A DNA stretch of 64,000 nt, from positions 42,578 to 106,577 of the forward strand of contig QALA01000027.1 in the NCBI GenBank assembly GCA_003343565.1, read 5' to 3'. Positions 8,798 to 17,589 of the stretch are shown one piece after another. The notes below the pieces were generated by a model. The model saw only the letters and a list, made by a program, of their open reading frames with translations, had not been told where the DNA came from and did no database searches. The stretch's first letter is position 1. Each line of letters starts with the position of its first letter. A program made the position numbers and the translations under genes. Source of the stretch: Verrucomicrobiota bacterium. Its GTDB lineage: Bacteria > Verrucomicrobiota > Verrucomicrobiia > Opitutales > Intestinicryptomonadaceae.

Positions 8798-10654
8798 ATG
8801 AAAAGGGCGGTTGGAAATTGCGCCCTCGGCCTGCTGGCGGTCTGCGGGCTTTTCTGCGAAATATCGAAGCCGGGAATCGCGCGCATTCTCTCCCTGCCCG
8901 ACCCCATCGAAGCGTTGAAGTCCGGCTACTCCCCGCCCGATTTGTGGGGGTCGAGCGCGCTCTTTCTGTCGGCATTCATAGCCTTCGCGTTCGCATTCGA
9001 CAGATTGGCCGCGAATGTCGGCGCGAGAAAATTCGGCATCTGCCTTGCCTTCTCCGCCCTGTTTTCCCTGTCCGCGACGCTCGGAGAATGCATTTCGCTC
9101 TTCGGGGGAATCGAGCCGATTCTATCGGGCCGGACAAGTCCGCTCTTTGCGGCGTTGGCGGCCGGGCAATTGGTCGGCGGAGCGTTTCTGTTTTTGCCCG
9201 TTCCGCTGCTGGCCGCACGGCTTGCCGAAAAGTATCCGATTGGCGGGGGCGAAACACGGTTCGATTTCGCAAAAACTTTCGCGGCAAGCTTCGGGTTTTA
9301 TTTTGCAATCTGGCTTCTGTTCGCCGCAGTCCACGGCCTCGCCATACAGTTCGACACCGCCGTCCAACTTGACGAATGCGCCTCCGGCAGCTTCACCCGC
9401 GACAATCCCGTATTTGTCACTTTGATGCTCGACGCCGCAATCCGCACGTTCGGAATGAAGGCGGGCATATGGGCGTTCTCCGTTTTGCAAATGTCGGTTT
9501 TTGCCGCCGCCTGCGCCTATGCCACCGCCTCAATAGCCGAGCTTGGAGCGGGAAAATTTTGGATATGGGCGGCCGCGCTGTTTTTCGCCCTGCACCCGTT
9601 CAACGCAGTCTACGCAACCGCGCCCGGAAAGGACACGCTTCTTGCCGCATTCTGCCTGCTGTACGCGGCGGTTGCCGGGCGGCTGGCGACGGGAAAAATG
9701 AAGCTCGATCTTCGCGGAACGGCTCTGCTGTTTGCGGCAATGTCGGGAATGTTTTTTTCAAAAAACGTCGGGGTTGTCGCCGGCGCGATGTCCGTTCCGT
9801 TCATGCTGTTCGCCGCGGGAAAGAACCGGGCGAAGTTCCTGCTCGCGGCCCTCGCGGCCTTCGCGGCGTTCCATTGCGCGACGCGCATTGCGGAATCTTC
9901 CATGCAGCTTTCGGGAGGCAAGCCGGTCGACATGTACTCGTCGCTCGTTCAGCAAGCCGCAAGAATCGCGGCCGTCCACGGCGGCGAACTTCCGCCCGAA
10001 ACGGCGGCAAAGCTCTCAAAGCTCATGCCGTTTAAAGACTGGGGCCAACGATACGATCCCCACATCGCCGACCCCGTCAAAGGCGGCATAGACAAGGCGG
10101 AATTTGTCGCAAACCGCCCGGACTACCTGAAGCTGTGGCTCGGCATGGCGGCGAAATATCCGCTCACCGCCTTCGACGCCGCCGCATGCGGCTCCGTCGG
10201 CTATTGGCACTGCGACGTTATCTACGGAACAATTCCGCATTCCACCTACGCCGAATCCCGCCAAGCCATGGCCGACGCCGGACGGAAAGTTTCGCTGCCG
10301 CAAATCGACTCTCCAAAATCCGCGCCGATGTCGGCGTTGTACGGGCTTGTGTACGCGCTGAAGCTCCTTCCCGTCGTCTCGCTCGCGTTCAGCTTGGGCT
10401 TTTGCGTATGGGCGTTGGCGCTCTGCCTGATGCTGGTTGCGATTAGGCGGGAATACGGGCTCTGCGCCTGGTTTGCGTTCCCGGCGCTCATTTGGGCCTC
10501 GTGCGTATTGTCGCCGGTGCACGCGGAGCTCAGATATGCGCTGGGGCTTTTTGCGCTCGTCCCGTATGCCGCCGCTCTTGCGTTTTACCGCGCAAAAGAA
10601 AATCCAGTCCGCTCCGTAAATGCGTCAGCAAACAGCCCGAAAGCCGGCGGCTAA
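8798..10654 (+). CDS. Large polytopic membrane protein, DUF6020-like or glycosyltransferase-like
   Basis: This 618-residue protein has about twelve or more hydrophobic segments and a soluble stretch around residues 370-470. The periplasmic pattern after the seventh helix (ALFFALHPFNAVYATAPGKD) recalls GT-C style membrane glycosyltransferases and DUF6020 proteins; I am not certain of the family. Following a lipid-sugar transferase and a flippase, it may be the periplasmic enzyme that transfers the carrier-linked sugar. The last 52 codons and stop lie in the first unit of a tandem duplication, so a second, frameshifted copy of its tail sits immediately downstream. Confidence 0.7.
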   Translation: MKRAVGNCALGLLAVCGLFCEISKPGIARILSLPDPIEALKSGYSPPDLWGSSALFLSAFIAFAFAFDRLAANVGARKFGICLAFSALFSLSATLGECISLFGGIEPILSGRTSPLFAALAAGQLVGGAFLFLPVPLLAARLAEKYPIGGGETRFDFAKTFAASFGFYFAIWLLFAAVHGLAIQFDTAVQLDECASGSFTRDNPVFVTLMLDAAIRTFGMKAGIWAFSVLQMSVFAAACAYATASIAELGAGKFWIWAAALFFALHPFNAVYATAPGKDTLLAAFCLLYAAVAGRLATGKMKLDLRGTALLFAAMSGMFFSKNVGVVAGAMSVPFMLFAAGKNRAKFLLAALAAFAAFHCATRIAESSMQLSGGKPVDMYSSLVQQAARIAAVHGGELPPETAAKLSKLMPFKDWGQRYDPHIADPVKGGIDKAEFVANRPDYLKLWLGMAAKYPLTAFDAAACGSVGYWHCDVIYGTIPHSTYAESRQAMADAGRKVSLPQIDSPKSAPMSALYGLVYALKLLPVVSLAFSLGFCVWALALCLMLVAIRREYGLCAWFAFPALIWASCVLSPVHAELRYALGLFALVPYAAALAFYRAKENPVRSVNASANSPKAGG

Positions 10655-10878
10655 CCGCGCCCAAAGGGTATGTTCTCAAGCTCCAAGCCTCGTGCGTATT
10701 GTCGCCGGTGCACGCGGAGCTCAAAATATGCGCTGGGGCTTTTTGCGCTCGTCCCGTACGCCGCCGCACTTGCGTTTTACCGCGCAAAAGAAAATCCAGT
10801 CCGCTCCGTAAATGCGCCAGCAGACAGCCCGAAAACCGGCGGCTAACCGCGCCCAAAGGGTATGTTCTCAAGCTCCAA
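10496..10878. repeat. Tandem duplication of a convergent gene junction (191 + 192 bp)
   Basis: Unit 1 is 10496-10686 and unit 2 is 10687-10878, directly abutting. By eye they differ by six substitutions and one inserted base (about 96% identical). Each unit carries the 3' end of the rightward membrane-protein gene followed by the last codons and stop of the leftward glycosyltransferase gene. The rightward gene ends in unit 1 (TAA 10652-10654). The leftward gene ends in unit 2 (TAG on the minus strand, 10843-10845). In both units the two stops overlap inside CTAA, so the ancestral genes met tail to tail with overlapping stop codons. Confidence 0.95.
10687..10846 (+). pseudogene. Fossil C-terminal tail of the membrane-protein gene
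   Basis: This is the unit 2 copy of the end of the upstream membrane-protein gene. It starts with the same CVLSPVHAEL coding segment, then has one extra base in the run after GAGCTC (near 10722), which shifts the frame. Downstream the old frame still reads a tail ending in APADSPKTGG and a TAA at 10844-10846. It has no start of its own and is not expected to be translated. Confidence 0.85.
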
Positions 10879-11973
10879 TATGCCCGCGGCTATCTCACGG
10901 CAGGACTTCGCCTTTTCGGATATTATCGCCCTGCCCCTCTCGACGAGCTCCGCCGCGGTTTCGGGCGAGTCCCTCAACTTCAATATGGCGTCCCTGAAGG
11001 ATTCCTCGGACGAAGTGTCGCAATACAGGGCGGCGTCGCCGCAGACGGCGCGCGCGAAGTCGGCGTCGGTCGTGACGATCGGAAGGCCGAAGTACATGGC
11101 CTCAAGATAGGGGATTCCGAGGCTCTCAAGTTTCGTGGGCATGGCGAGCGCGTCGCACTTTTCGTAAAGGTCGAACAGCCCGTCCATCGGAAGAAATCCA
11201 GTGTAAATGACGGAGTCCTCAAGGCCATTTTGGACGATCGTATTGTAAAGTTCGCGCGGAAATCCCTTCCAATTTTTATCGAGAGTCAAATAGCACCTGA
11301 CGTCCGAGAGCTCGTCCTTGTACTTTACGAACGTATCGACAATGATTTTATGGTTCTTGTGAAACGACATGTGCGCCGGATAAATGAGGTCGAACGTCTT
11401 GCCGCGCCGCTTATTCGCGCATGCGCCCGCGGGCTTTGCGAATATCTCTTTCGGCAGGAAAAAGTCTATCACGGCCTTTTTGCCGGCGTAATTCGGAAAC
11501 CTCTTTTCAAAGTCCCGCTCGACCACGCCGGTCTGAAAGTAGAGCCTGTCCATGGACTTCAGCGACCTCTCAAATTGGATTTGCTTCGCGCGCGTCTCGA
11601 TCCAATATCTTGCGCCCACTGAAGAGGCGAAATCCGAATATATGTTTGAATTGTGCAGTATCACGGACTGCCTTCCGGAAAGGCCGTTTATGGCGTAGTT
11701 TCCCATGGAGAACGTCCAGTCCGGCCCAAACTTTCGCACGCGCGGCTCCATGGCGAGTTTCTGCCACAAGAATCTCTCAATCGTCCCGCGGCCGGCCGAA
11801 TGCATCAATTCGACATTTTTAAAATCGCAGTCCACGGCGCCTTTAAACGGGAGAACGGCCAATATTTGGTGCCCGGTATTGCCGAGCAGCTCTAAAAACT
11901 CCGGCAGCAAATTGGCCATTACGACCCTTCCGCCGCCGTCCCGCAAGTTGTTCGCAACAAACGCAATGCGCAT
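10843..11973 (-). CDS. Glycosyltransferase family 4
   Basis: This 376-residue GT-B enzyme starts MRIAFVANNLRDGGG, the nucleotide-binding opening of GT4 proteins. The donor-site motif follows near residues 265-295 as MPTKLESLGIPYLEAMYFG, with the usual acidic pair. A GGGGGA ribosome-binding site lies about five bases before the ATG at 11973, which decides the start against a longer frame to 12006. The last codons (LELENIPFGRG) are in the second unit of the tandem duplication, and an identical fossil of them is at 10651-10686. It points toward the membrane-protein gene and is transcribed alone. Confidence 0.85.
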   Translation of the reverse strand: MRIAFVANNLRDGGGRVVMANLLPEFLELLGNTGHQILAVLPFKGAVDCDFKNVELMHSAGRGTIERFLWQKLAMEPRVRKFGPDWTFSMGNYAINGLSGRQSVILHNSNIYSDFASSVGARYWIETRAKQIQFERSLKSMDRLYFQTGVVERDFEKRFPNYAGKKAVIDFFLPKEIFAKPAGACANKRRGKTFDLIYPAHMSFHKNHKIIVDTFVKYKDELSDVRCYLTLDKNWKGFPRELYNTIVQNGLEDSVIYTGFLPMDGLFDLYEKCDALAMPTKLESLGIPYLEAMYFGLPIVTTDADFARAVCGDAALYCDTSSEESFRDAILKLRDSPETAAELVERGRAIISEKAKSCREIAAGILELENIPFGRG

Positions 11974-12254
11974 AAATTTCCCCCGCCGCCATTCGACCCG
12001 ACGCAATCGGAAACTTCAACCCGAATTTTCCGACGCGCGCATTCGGGCGCAGAAATAGCTCATTCAATTTTTCAGACCGCATTGTCAAATTTCCAATTTG
12101 CATTGCAAGCATTAAAAAAATCCGAACGCCGCGGGAGTGGAGGGGGGCGCGCGGTTATCGGGCGAACCGGAAAGCGCGGCGGGCATTGCGGAAGCGGCGG
12201 CGCGTTTAGGAAACGCCAAATGCGAAAGGCAAAATAATATAAGGCGGAATTGAA

Positions 12255-12282
12255 TTGACATTAAGGGAAAGTATATTAATAA
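12255..12282 (+). promoter_or_regulatory. Candidate promoter for the ACP-KAS III-acyltransferase genes
   Basis: A perfect TTGACA at 12255-12260 is followed after 16 bases by TAATAA at 12277-12282, a weak -10 match, 13 bases before the ATG at 12296. The surrounding 60 bases are clearly AT-rich compared with the neighbouring genes. Confidence 0.4.
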
Positions 12283-12295
12283 CATATTAAAATAT

Positions 12296-12532
12296 ATGAC
12301 AAAGGAAGAATACTGCGAAAAAATATTGGAGGCGTTGGCCTCGGTGGACGGAGTGGACGCCTCCGGAGTGGACGCAAACACGAAATTTTCCGACATAGAA
12401 AATCTCGATTCCATGTCCATGGTAAACCTGCAAATGAACCTGCGGGAAGTAATCGGCGACAAGGCAGACCAAGTTTCCCCCGTCATGGACATGACCGTCT
12501 CCGACCTGGCCGAACTCTTCGCCTCGCTCTGA
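12296..12532 (+). CDS. Acyl carrier protein, dedicated paralogue
   Basis: This 78-residue acidic helical protein has the phosphopantetheine attachment site at Ser39 within ENLDSMSMVNL (canonical DSL reads DSM). Length and charge are typical for ACP. It lies inside the polysaccharide locus, 79 bases before a ketoacyl-ACP synthase III-like gene and upstream of an acyltransferase-3 gene, not in a fatty-acid synthesis operon. It therefore probably carries a special acyl group for glycan decoration. There is no clear Shine-Dalgarno sequence before the ATG. Confidence 0.85.
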   Translation: MTKEEYCEKILEALASVDGVDASGVDANTKFSDIENLDSMSMVNLQMNLREVIGDKADQVSPVMDMTVSDLAELFASL

Positions 12533-12611
12533 CCGGAACGCCGCGCAAGCAAAGCGAAAACGCCGTCCTCCGGCGGAATCGTCCGTTTTCGGAATTATTT
12601 TTTAGCGTCCC

Positions 12612-13589
12612 ATGAATGCGTTTATCATATCTACGGGTTCTTACCTGCCCGAAAGGGTCGTGGACAACTCGGACCTTAAGCAGTTCCCCGCAAACGCGAT
12701 TCCGCTCATAGAGGCAAAGACGGGAGTTAAAAGCCGGCGATATGCGGGCGAGGGGCAGTTTACGTCCTCGCTTGCGGCAAATGCGGCGAAGGCTTGCCTG
12801 CGGGAATTTCCGCCGGAAAAAATCGACGCGATTCTGCTGGCGACCTCCACCGCCGACAGGCCGATTCCGGCCGCAGCCGCGCGCGTTGCGTCGGCAATAG
12901 GGGCGAAAAACAGCTTTGCGGTCGACTTAAATTCGGTGTGCACCGGAAGCGTTGTCGCCGTCGAGTTTGCGGCCGCCCTCGTGAAGTCCGGAACGGCAAA
13001 AAACGTTCTGGCGATTGCGGCGGACTCGTATTCGAAGATTCTCGACATGTCCGACTTCTCCACCGCTCCGTACTTCGGCGACGGCGCGGGGTGCGCGCTG
13101 GTTTCCTCCAATCCCGAAAACGCCGTCGCCCGGATAGGGGAGGCCGCAATTCACACCGACGGGGACGGATTTGAAACCATCACCGTAAAGGCCGGCGGAT
13201 CGGAAATTCCGTTCGGGGCAATTTCAAATCCCAAAGACGCGTTCTTCAAAATGAAGGGCCGCGCGGTATTTGAATTTGCAACCGACAAGGGCAGAGCGGT
13301 TATTGAGGAGTGTCTCGCAAAAAACGGCGCGGACAAGGCGGACGTTGCGAAATTCATACTGCACCAGGCGAACGTAAACATTATCAAAAAAATCGCGGGA
13401 GACTTGGGCGCGGACGAGGGCAGGTTTTTTACGAATCTCGAAAAATACGCGAACACGGCGGGAGCCTCGACCCTGATTGCCCTCGACGACTTTTTGAAGG
13501 GCGGCGAAAGCCCGGCAGGCAATGTCGTGCTGGCGGCCTTCGGAGGCGGGCTGACTTGGGGGGCGATTCTGCTGGAGAAACTGAAGTGA
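12612..13589 (+). CDS. 3-oxoacyl-ACP synthase III family protein (FabH-like)
   Basis: This 325-residue thiolase-fold enzyme has the KAS III catalytic triad in place: Cys110 in LNSVCTGS, His251 in LHQANVN, and Asn281 in KYANTAGAS. Housekeeping FabH condenses acetyl-CoA with malonyl-ACP to start fatty-acid synthesis. Here the partner ACP and the following acyltransferase suggest a specialised short-chain acyl or ketoacyl synthesis for sugar acylation, though a housekeeping role cannot be excluded. The ATG at 12612 gives a family-typical start; the next gene follows one base after the stop. Confidence 0.88.
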   Translation: MNAFIISTGSYLPERVVDNSDLKQFPANAIPLIEAKTGVKSRRYAGEGQFTSSLAANAAKACLREFPPEKIDAILLATSTADRPIPAAAARVASAIGAKNSFAVDLNSVCTGSVVAVEFAAALVKSGTAKNVLAIAADSYSKILDMSDFSTAPYFGDGAGCALVSSNPENAVARIGEAAIHTDGDGFETITVKAGGSEIPFGAISNPKDAFFKMKGRAVFEFATDKGRAVIEECLAKNGADKADVAKFILHQANVNIIKKIAGDLGADEGRFFTNLEKYANTAGASTLIALDDFLKGGESPAGNVVLAAFGGGLTWGAILLEKLK

Positions 13590-13590
13590 T

Positions 13591-14565
13591 ATGGCGGCTC
13601 CCGGCTTGTATTCCAAAGACAACGTATTCCTTTTAAACAATCTAAAGGGATTCGCCATACTGTTCATATGCCTGATTCACTCGGCGGCGAGAGAGACAGT
13701 GTATTCTTTTTTCATTTTGGGAATGCCGCTGTTCGCTTTCGCCTCCGGATTTGCGTGCAAGCCCTCCGGAAACTCGGTGAGCTTCGGATACCTCAAGAGC
13801 GTGCTGACGCTCTACATTCTGGCGAACGCGCTGTACATGCCGTTTGAGGCGTATTTGATGTATCTCGAAGGGACGCTGAATATACCCGCGCTGCTGCTGG
13901 GGCCGACGGGCGGCATCACGTGGTATTTCCCCGCGCTGATAATCTGGTACTTCCTGACGTATTTGGCGGGGCTGTTCAAACGTCCGGTTATTGCGGGCAT
14001 CATCTTTTCACTGCTGGCCTACGCGCTTGTGCGAACAATGTCGGGAACGGTGGAGGGATTTTACTGGCAGCGCCTCTCAAACCTGATGGAAATGGTGACG
14101 AGATTCTTCCCGTGCTATTTAATCGGGGCGTATTTGCCGTGGGAAAAAATAGTGTCCATGCGCAAGTGGAAATTCAAATACTGGCTCGTTGCGGGACTAT
14201 TGCCGTTTTTTGCGCTCTACCACTTTCAGGTGCTCAAGTACTATCCCCAAACCCACGTATTCATACAGGAAACGGCGTACTTCGCGGGCTCGCTGCTGGG
14301 AGTATTCGCAATGCTGGCGGCGTTTCCCGGCATGAAGATAAGGTTTCTCTCGGACATAGGCAAGGCGTCGCTGAACATATACCTCTTTCACTTCTACATA
14401 AACCTTGTGGCCAACAAAGTATTCGTCAAAACCATCGGATACTCGCCGGCGTGGCTCATTTACGCGGTGGTTGCGGTTTACGTCTATGTGCTGTCGAGAG
14501 ACTTTGCAAGCCGCGCGGTGATGGATTTGACCAACGCGGTAAAATCCCGCATATTTGCGAAGTAG
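13591..14565 (+). CDS. Acyltransferase-3 family membrane O-acyltransferase
   Basis: This 324-residue protein has about ten membrane helices. The N-terminal NLKGFAILFICLIHS segment (residues 17-31) matches the conserved opening of acyltransferase-3 enzymes, with the candidate catalytic His at residue 30. Such proteins (OafA, NodX, WecH) move acyl groups onto sugars at the membrane. Directly following the ACP and KAS III genes, it is the probable consumer of the acyl group they make. The start ATG at 13591 lies one base after the preceding stop, so it is almost certainly translated from the same message. Confidence 0.85.
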   Translation: MAAPGLYSKDNVFLLNNLKGFAILFICLIHSAARETVYSFFILGMPLFAFASGFACKPSGNSVSFGYLKSVLTLYILANALYMPFEAYLMYLEGTLNIPALLLGPTGGITWYFPALIIWYFLTYLAGLFKRPVIAGIIFSLLAYALVRTMSGTVEGFYWQRLSNLMEMVTRFFPCYLIGAYLPWEKIVSMRKWKFKYWLVAGLLPFFALYHFQVLKYYPQTHVFIQETAYFAGSLLGVFAMLAAFPGMKIRFLSDIGKASLNIYLFHFYINLVANKVFVKTIGYSPAWLIYAVVAVYVYVLSRDFASRAVMDLTNAVKSRIFAK

Positions 14566-15025
14566 CGTTTGCAAAGCGGCCTTCCGTCCGCCGAGACTCC
14601 GTCCGCTGAAACACTGTCTGCCGAAACTCCGTCCGCCCCTCATTGCGCGCCGGCAAAAAACTTCTTCCGCCGTTTAAAAGGCTTTCCCTTGCGCCCCTCG
14701 CGGCAATTTGAAACCTTCCGAAATTTTGTTAAAATAAATTTTTCAGAAGCTTTCGTTAAAATAAAAAACTCGCCCTCAACCCGTTGACGCCCGCGCGAAT
14801 TTTTTTAAGCCCAAAGTTTCTTGGGCGAATTGTTTTTTTGCGCAAAACGATTCAACGCCCTCGCCGTAGTTTTGGCGCAAACGTCCGCTTAAAACAAACG
14901 GCCGCTTCAAGTTCGCGCCGCCCAAAGGTTGAGACGAGCCGCCCGCCCCGCCGCAACCCGCACAAGGCGGGCGCAGAAAAGCCGGGCGTAAAGCCGCCGC
15001 AAACAATGCGGCGCAAATCGCGCCG
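14566..15025. other. Gap between convergent genes
   Basis: About 460 bases separate the acyltransferase gene and the convergent ATP-grasp gene. Apart from the 15-base tandem repeat at 14584-14637 I see no gene, RNA or strong terminator. The middle (14700-14780) is AT-rich with short runs of T and A. Confidence 0.5.
14584..14637. repeat. 15-base tandem repeat, about 3.6 copies
   Basis: The unit CCGTCCGCCGAAACT recurs at 14584, 14599, 14614 and (partial) 14629 with a few substitutions. It lies just beyond the acyltransferase stop. An overlapping short frame would read it as a Ser-Ala-Glu-Thr-Pro repeat, but nothing else supports coding. Confidence 0.8.
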
Positions 15026-16093
15026 TCACATGCAATCCCCAATATTCAAATCCGCGTGCGACTCGACGTATATCGGCAAGCCGTCAATGTCGCGCAGAAT
15101 GAGGTTTCCTTCCGGAAAGGTTTTTTCCGTCTCCGGCGGCGCCTCGCCGTCTCTGTCCAAAGCCAGCAACGCCTGGTATTCCGACATATTGAAACCCGCG
15201 CTTGCAAACGAGGAACTGAAAGCCACATGCCGAATGTTGATTTCCGTGACATAGGGCCTTCCGCTCCCGTCGGCCTTCATGTCTACCACGACCAATCCGT
15301 TCATAGCCTCGCCGGTATGGGAACAGACGGCGTCTATGGCGCGCAGCGCGGTTTGCTTGACTCTTTCGTCATTCAGCAGGCGCCCCACCGACGTATTCCC
15401 CGTGACTCCCGATACGGAAACTTTCGACATTACATATTCGATTCTTTCGGCCGCGCACAGCTTTACCAGCCGCCCGTTTTTAAAAAGGCACATGCAGCCG
15501 AAATTGCCGCCGGAAAGATATTCCGACAGCTGGAATTTCTCCACCTTCGGATTCAGCCAAACCCACGCCTTCAGCTCTTCTAAACTGCAAACTTTCAAAG
15601 AGCCCTCCCCCGAAGCCGTGCCTGCGGCGCAATCCCTTATCCATGCCGGGAACGCCAGAGGCGGCTTGAAATCGGGGCGCAGAGCCTCCGCCGGAGTTAT
15701 GTTGCGCGTCTTCGGCACAAGGCCCTCGCCGTCGAGAAGCCTAAAGAGCTTGTCCTTGCTTATCGCCAGTTCGCAAAATTTCGGCGGCGGAAGCAGGCAC
15801 CTCACGCCCTCAAAAGGATTTTGCGACCAATGCAAAACTTCCGGTTCCGGAACTACTATGGCCAAATCGGGCTTCTCTTTTGCGAGAATCTTTTGCGCCC
15901 AAACGCGGTAATCCGGCGACGACACCGGCGGAACTTTGTAGATTCTGTCGAAAATTCCCTCGTAAAAGGCGTACAAAGCCCTGCCCATATCCCAGCCAAC
16001 AATTTCGGAATCTCCGAAGATTTCGCTTTTGCGAAGCGATCTGGCAACGCTCCTTGCGGAAACGGCGCACGCCCCCGTAATTAGTATTTTCAT
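15026..16093 (-). CDS. ATP-grasp family protein
   Basis: This 355-residue protein opens with MKILITGACAVSARSVARSL, a Rossmann-like domain. A central ATP-grasp region follows (about residues 110-310), including QLSEYLSGGNFGCM and the metal-binding YVTEINIRH near residue 297. ATP-grasp enzymes join a carboxylate to an amine or similar nucleophile through an acylphosphate. The pre-ATP-grasp pattern resembles carbamoyl-phosphate synthase-like proteins found in polysaccharide loci, where some add amino acids to sugars. Substrate is unknown. It is convergent with the acyltransferase gene and divergent from the initiating sugar transferase. Confidence 0.75.
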   Translation of the reverse strand: MKILITGACAVSARSVARSLRKSEIFGDSEIVGWDMGRALYAFYEGIFDRIYKVPPVSSPDYRVWAQKILAKEKPDLAIVVPEPEVLHWSQNPFEGVRCLLPPPKFCELAISKDKLFRLLDGEGLVPKTRNITPAEALRPDFKPPLAFPAWIRDCAAGTASGEGSLKVCSLEELKAWVWLNPKVEKFQLSEYLSGGNFGCMCLFKNGRLVKLCAAERIEYVMSKVSVSGVTGNTSVGRLLNDERVKQTALRAIDAVCSHTGEAMNGLVVVDMKADGSGRPYVTEINIRHVAFSSSFASAGFNMSEYQALLALDRDGEAPPETEKTFPEGNLILRDIDGLPIYVESHADLNIGDCM

Positions 16094-16339
16094 GATAAGA
16101 AATCGCCTCCGTCAACCGCCGACAAACAACCTTCCACCGGAACAATACGACATGTTATACAAACATAATTTGCATGAGCGCTTTTTTTAATTTTTAAAAT
16201 CCAAGAAGCGCGCCTCCGATTAATATAAGTTAATAAATCGAACCTTGCAAAGTAAAGCCAAAAAACGCAGCCGTTCCCAATAGACCGCACTCCCCAATTA
16301 AAAACTTGCCCGCAAATTCCAACGGCGTAGAAACGTGGC

Positions 16340-16981
16340 ATGTATAAGAGATTTTTCAAGAGGCCAATAGACTTTGCGCTCGCCCTGGCAATAATCGTCG
16401 CGCTCTCTCCGATATACGTTGTCTTGTCCATACTCATAAAAATAAAAATGGGCTCCCCCGTAATCTTTTCCCAAACGAGGCCCGGCCTAAACGAAAAGCC
16501 CTTCAACATATACAAGTTCAGAAGCATGACCCAAAAAAGGGGCAAAGACGGAAACCTGCTGCCCGACAGGGAACGGATTACAACCCTCGGAAAATTTCTG
16601 CGAAAGACCAGCCTGGACGAAATTCCCCAATTTTTCAACGTTCTCAAGGGCGACATGTCTTTCATAGGGCCGCGCCCCCTGCTGACACAATACCTTCCAT
16701 ATTACACTCAAGAGGAAAAACTGCGCCACAGCGTGCGCCCCGGCGTTACGGGACTGGCGCAGGCAAAGGGAAGAAACACGATTTCATGGGACAGCAAACT
16801 GGCCTTAGACGTCGAATACGTAAAAACTCTCTCATTTTTCAACGATGTAAAAATCGCCCTGCTCACGATAGGAAAAGTGCTTGCGCGTTCGGAAGTCATA
16901 GCCGTTCCCGTGGAGAAGTATCTGGACGACGAACGCCGCCGGGAAACGGCGGAATCCAAAACCGATTCAAAAACGCGCTAA
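16340..16981 (+). CDS. Undecaprenyl-phosphate sugar phosphotransferase (PglC-like)
   Basis: This 213-residue monotopic phosphoglycosyl transferase starts glycan assembly by moving a phospho-sugar onto undecaprenyl phosphate. A re-entrant hydrophobic helix spans residues 10-33, followed by FNIYKFRSMT near 56-64. The catalytic Asp93-Glu94 dyad sits in KTSLDEIPQFFNVLKGDMS, followed by FIGPRPLL. The length is that of the minimal catalytic unit, without the WbaP/WcaJ N-terminal helices. It stands alone, facing away from the ATP-grasp gene, and is probably the priming enzyme for this locus. Confidence 0.9.
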   Translation: MYKRFFKRPIDFALALAIIVALSPIYVVLSILIKIKMGSPVIFSQTRPGLNEKPFNIYKFRSMTQKRGKDGNLLPDRERITTLGKFLRKTSLDEIPQFFNVLKGDMSFIGPRPLLTQYLPYYTQEEKLRHSVRPGVTGLAQAKGRNTISWDSKLALDVEYVKTLSFFNDVKIALLTIGKVLARSEVIAVPVEKYLDDERRRETAESKTDSKTR

Positions 16982-17225
16982 AAAACGGGCTACCGCGCGC
17001 GGCCGCCGATGCCGCGCCTCAAGTTTCCGCCGCCCTAAAATCTTCCTAAGACCTCCTAAACCTCCTAAATTCGCGCTCCCCGAAACGGACAAAATCCGCG
17101 CCGGACGGCGCCAAGTCCGTTCGGGAGACTTCTCCCTTTCGCATTTTCCGCGCATCGCCGCATAACTTTAGGCGCGCGATAACCTTAGTGCGCGCAACAT
17201 ATCGGCCGCGAATGCCACATGGGAT

Positions 17226-17537
17226 TCAACCTTTCCAAAACAGGGTCTTAATCAGCATGCCATAACAAAACGCGCCTGCAATAAGCCAAGCCAAAAGCGC
17301 AAACGCGAACGCGCGTTTGCGCGCGGACATGTACCTCATGAATCCGTTTTCGTCGTTCTTGTCGCCTCTGTTTTCAATGTAGCGGAAAAAATCCGCATAG
17401 GAATCGTCGGTCAAAACCACTATCTTCAGACCGACGACCCCCGCGCCAAAAACCGACGCCAAAAAGCCGAAGAAGTACAGGAGCGGTTCCCAGCTTACGT
17501 TTCTAAAAATATCGACTGCGTTAAATTCAAAATCCAT
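17226..17537 (-). CDS. Small two-helix membrane protein, unknown
   Basis: This 103-residue protein has two hydrophobic helices (about residues 17-40 and 76-97) separated by a charged loop containing RYIENRGDKNDENGF. An AGGA ribosome-binding site lies a few bases before the ATG at 17537. It follows the giant PEP-CTERM gene by 52 bases on the same strand and may be co-transcribed with it. I recognise no family. Confidence 0.55.
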   Translation of the reverse strand: MDFEFNAVDIFRNVSWEPLLYFFGFLASVFGAGVVGLKIVVLTDDSYADFFRYIENRGDKNDENGFMRYMSARKRAFAFALLAWLIAGAFCYGMLIKTLFWKG

Positions 17538-17589
17538 AATCCTAAAAAACGCTCCGCAATAAAGCCGCGTTCAATGCGATTCCGCCCGG

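Noticed and set aside
10530..10871. Minus-strand frame encoding an apparent two-repeat protein
   Set aside because: The repeated protein sequence is only the antisense reading of the tandem DNA duplication of two converging gene ends.
14569..14787. Small gene encoding Ser-Ala-Glu-Thr-Pro repeats
   Set aside because: Only the 15-base DNA repeat gives the pattern; the rest of the frame has no signal, no ribosome-binding site and no homology that I can see.
17173..17198. Terminator between the phosphoglycosyl transferase and the small membrane protein gene
   Set aside because: GCGCGC...GCGCGC can pair but the stem is short and no T-run follows on either strand.
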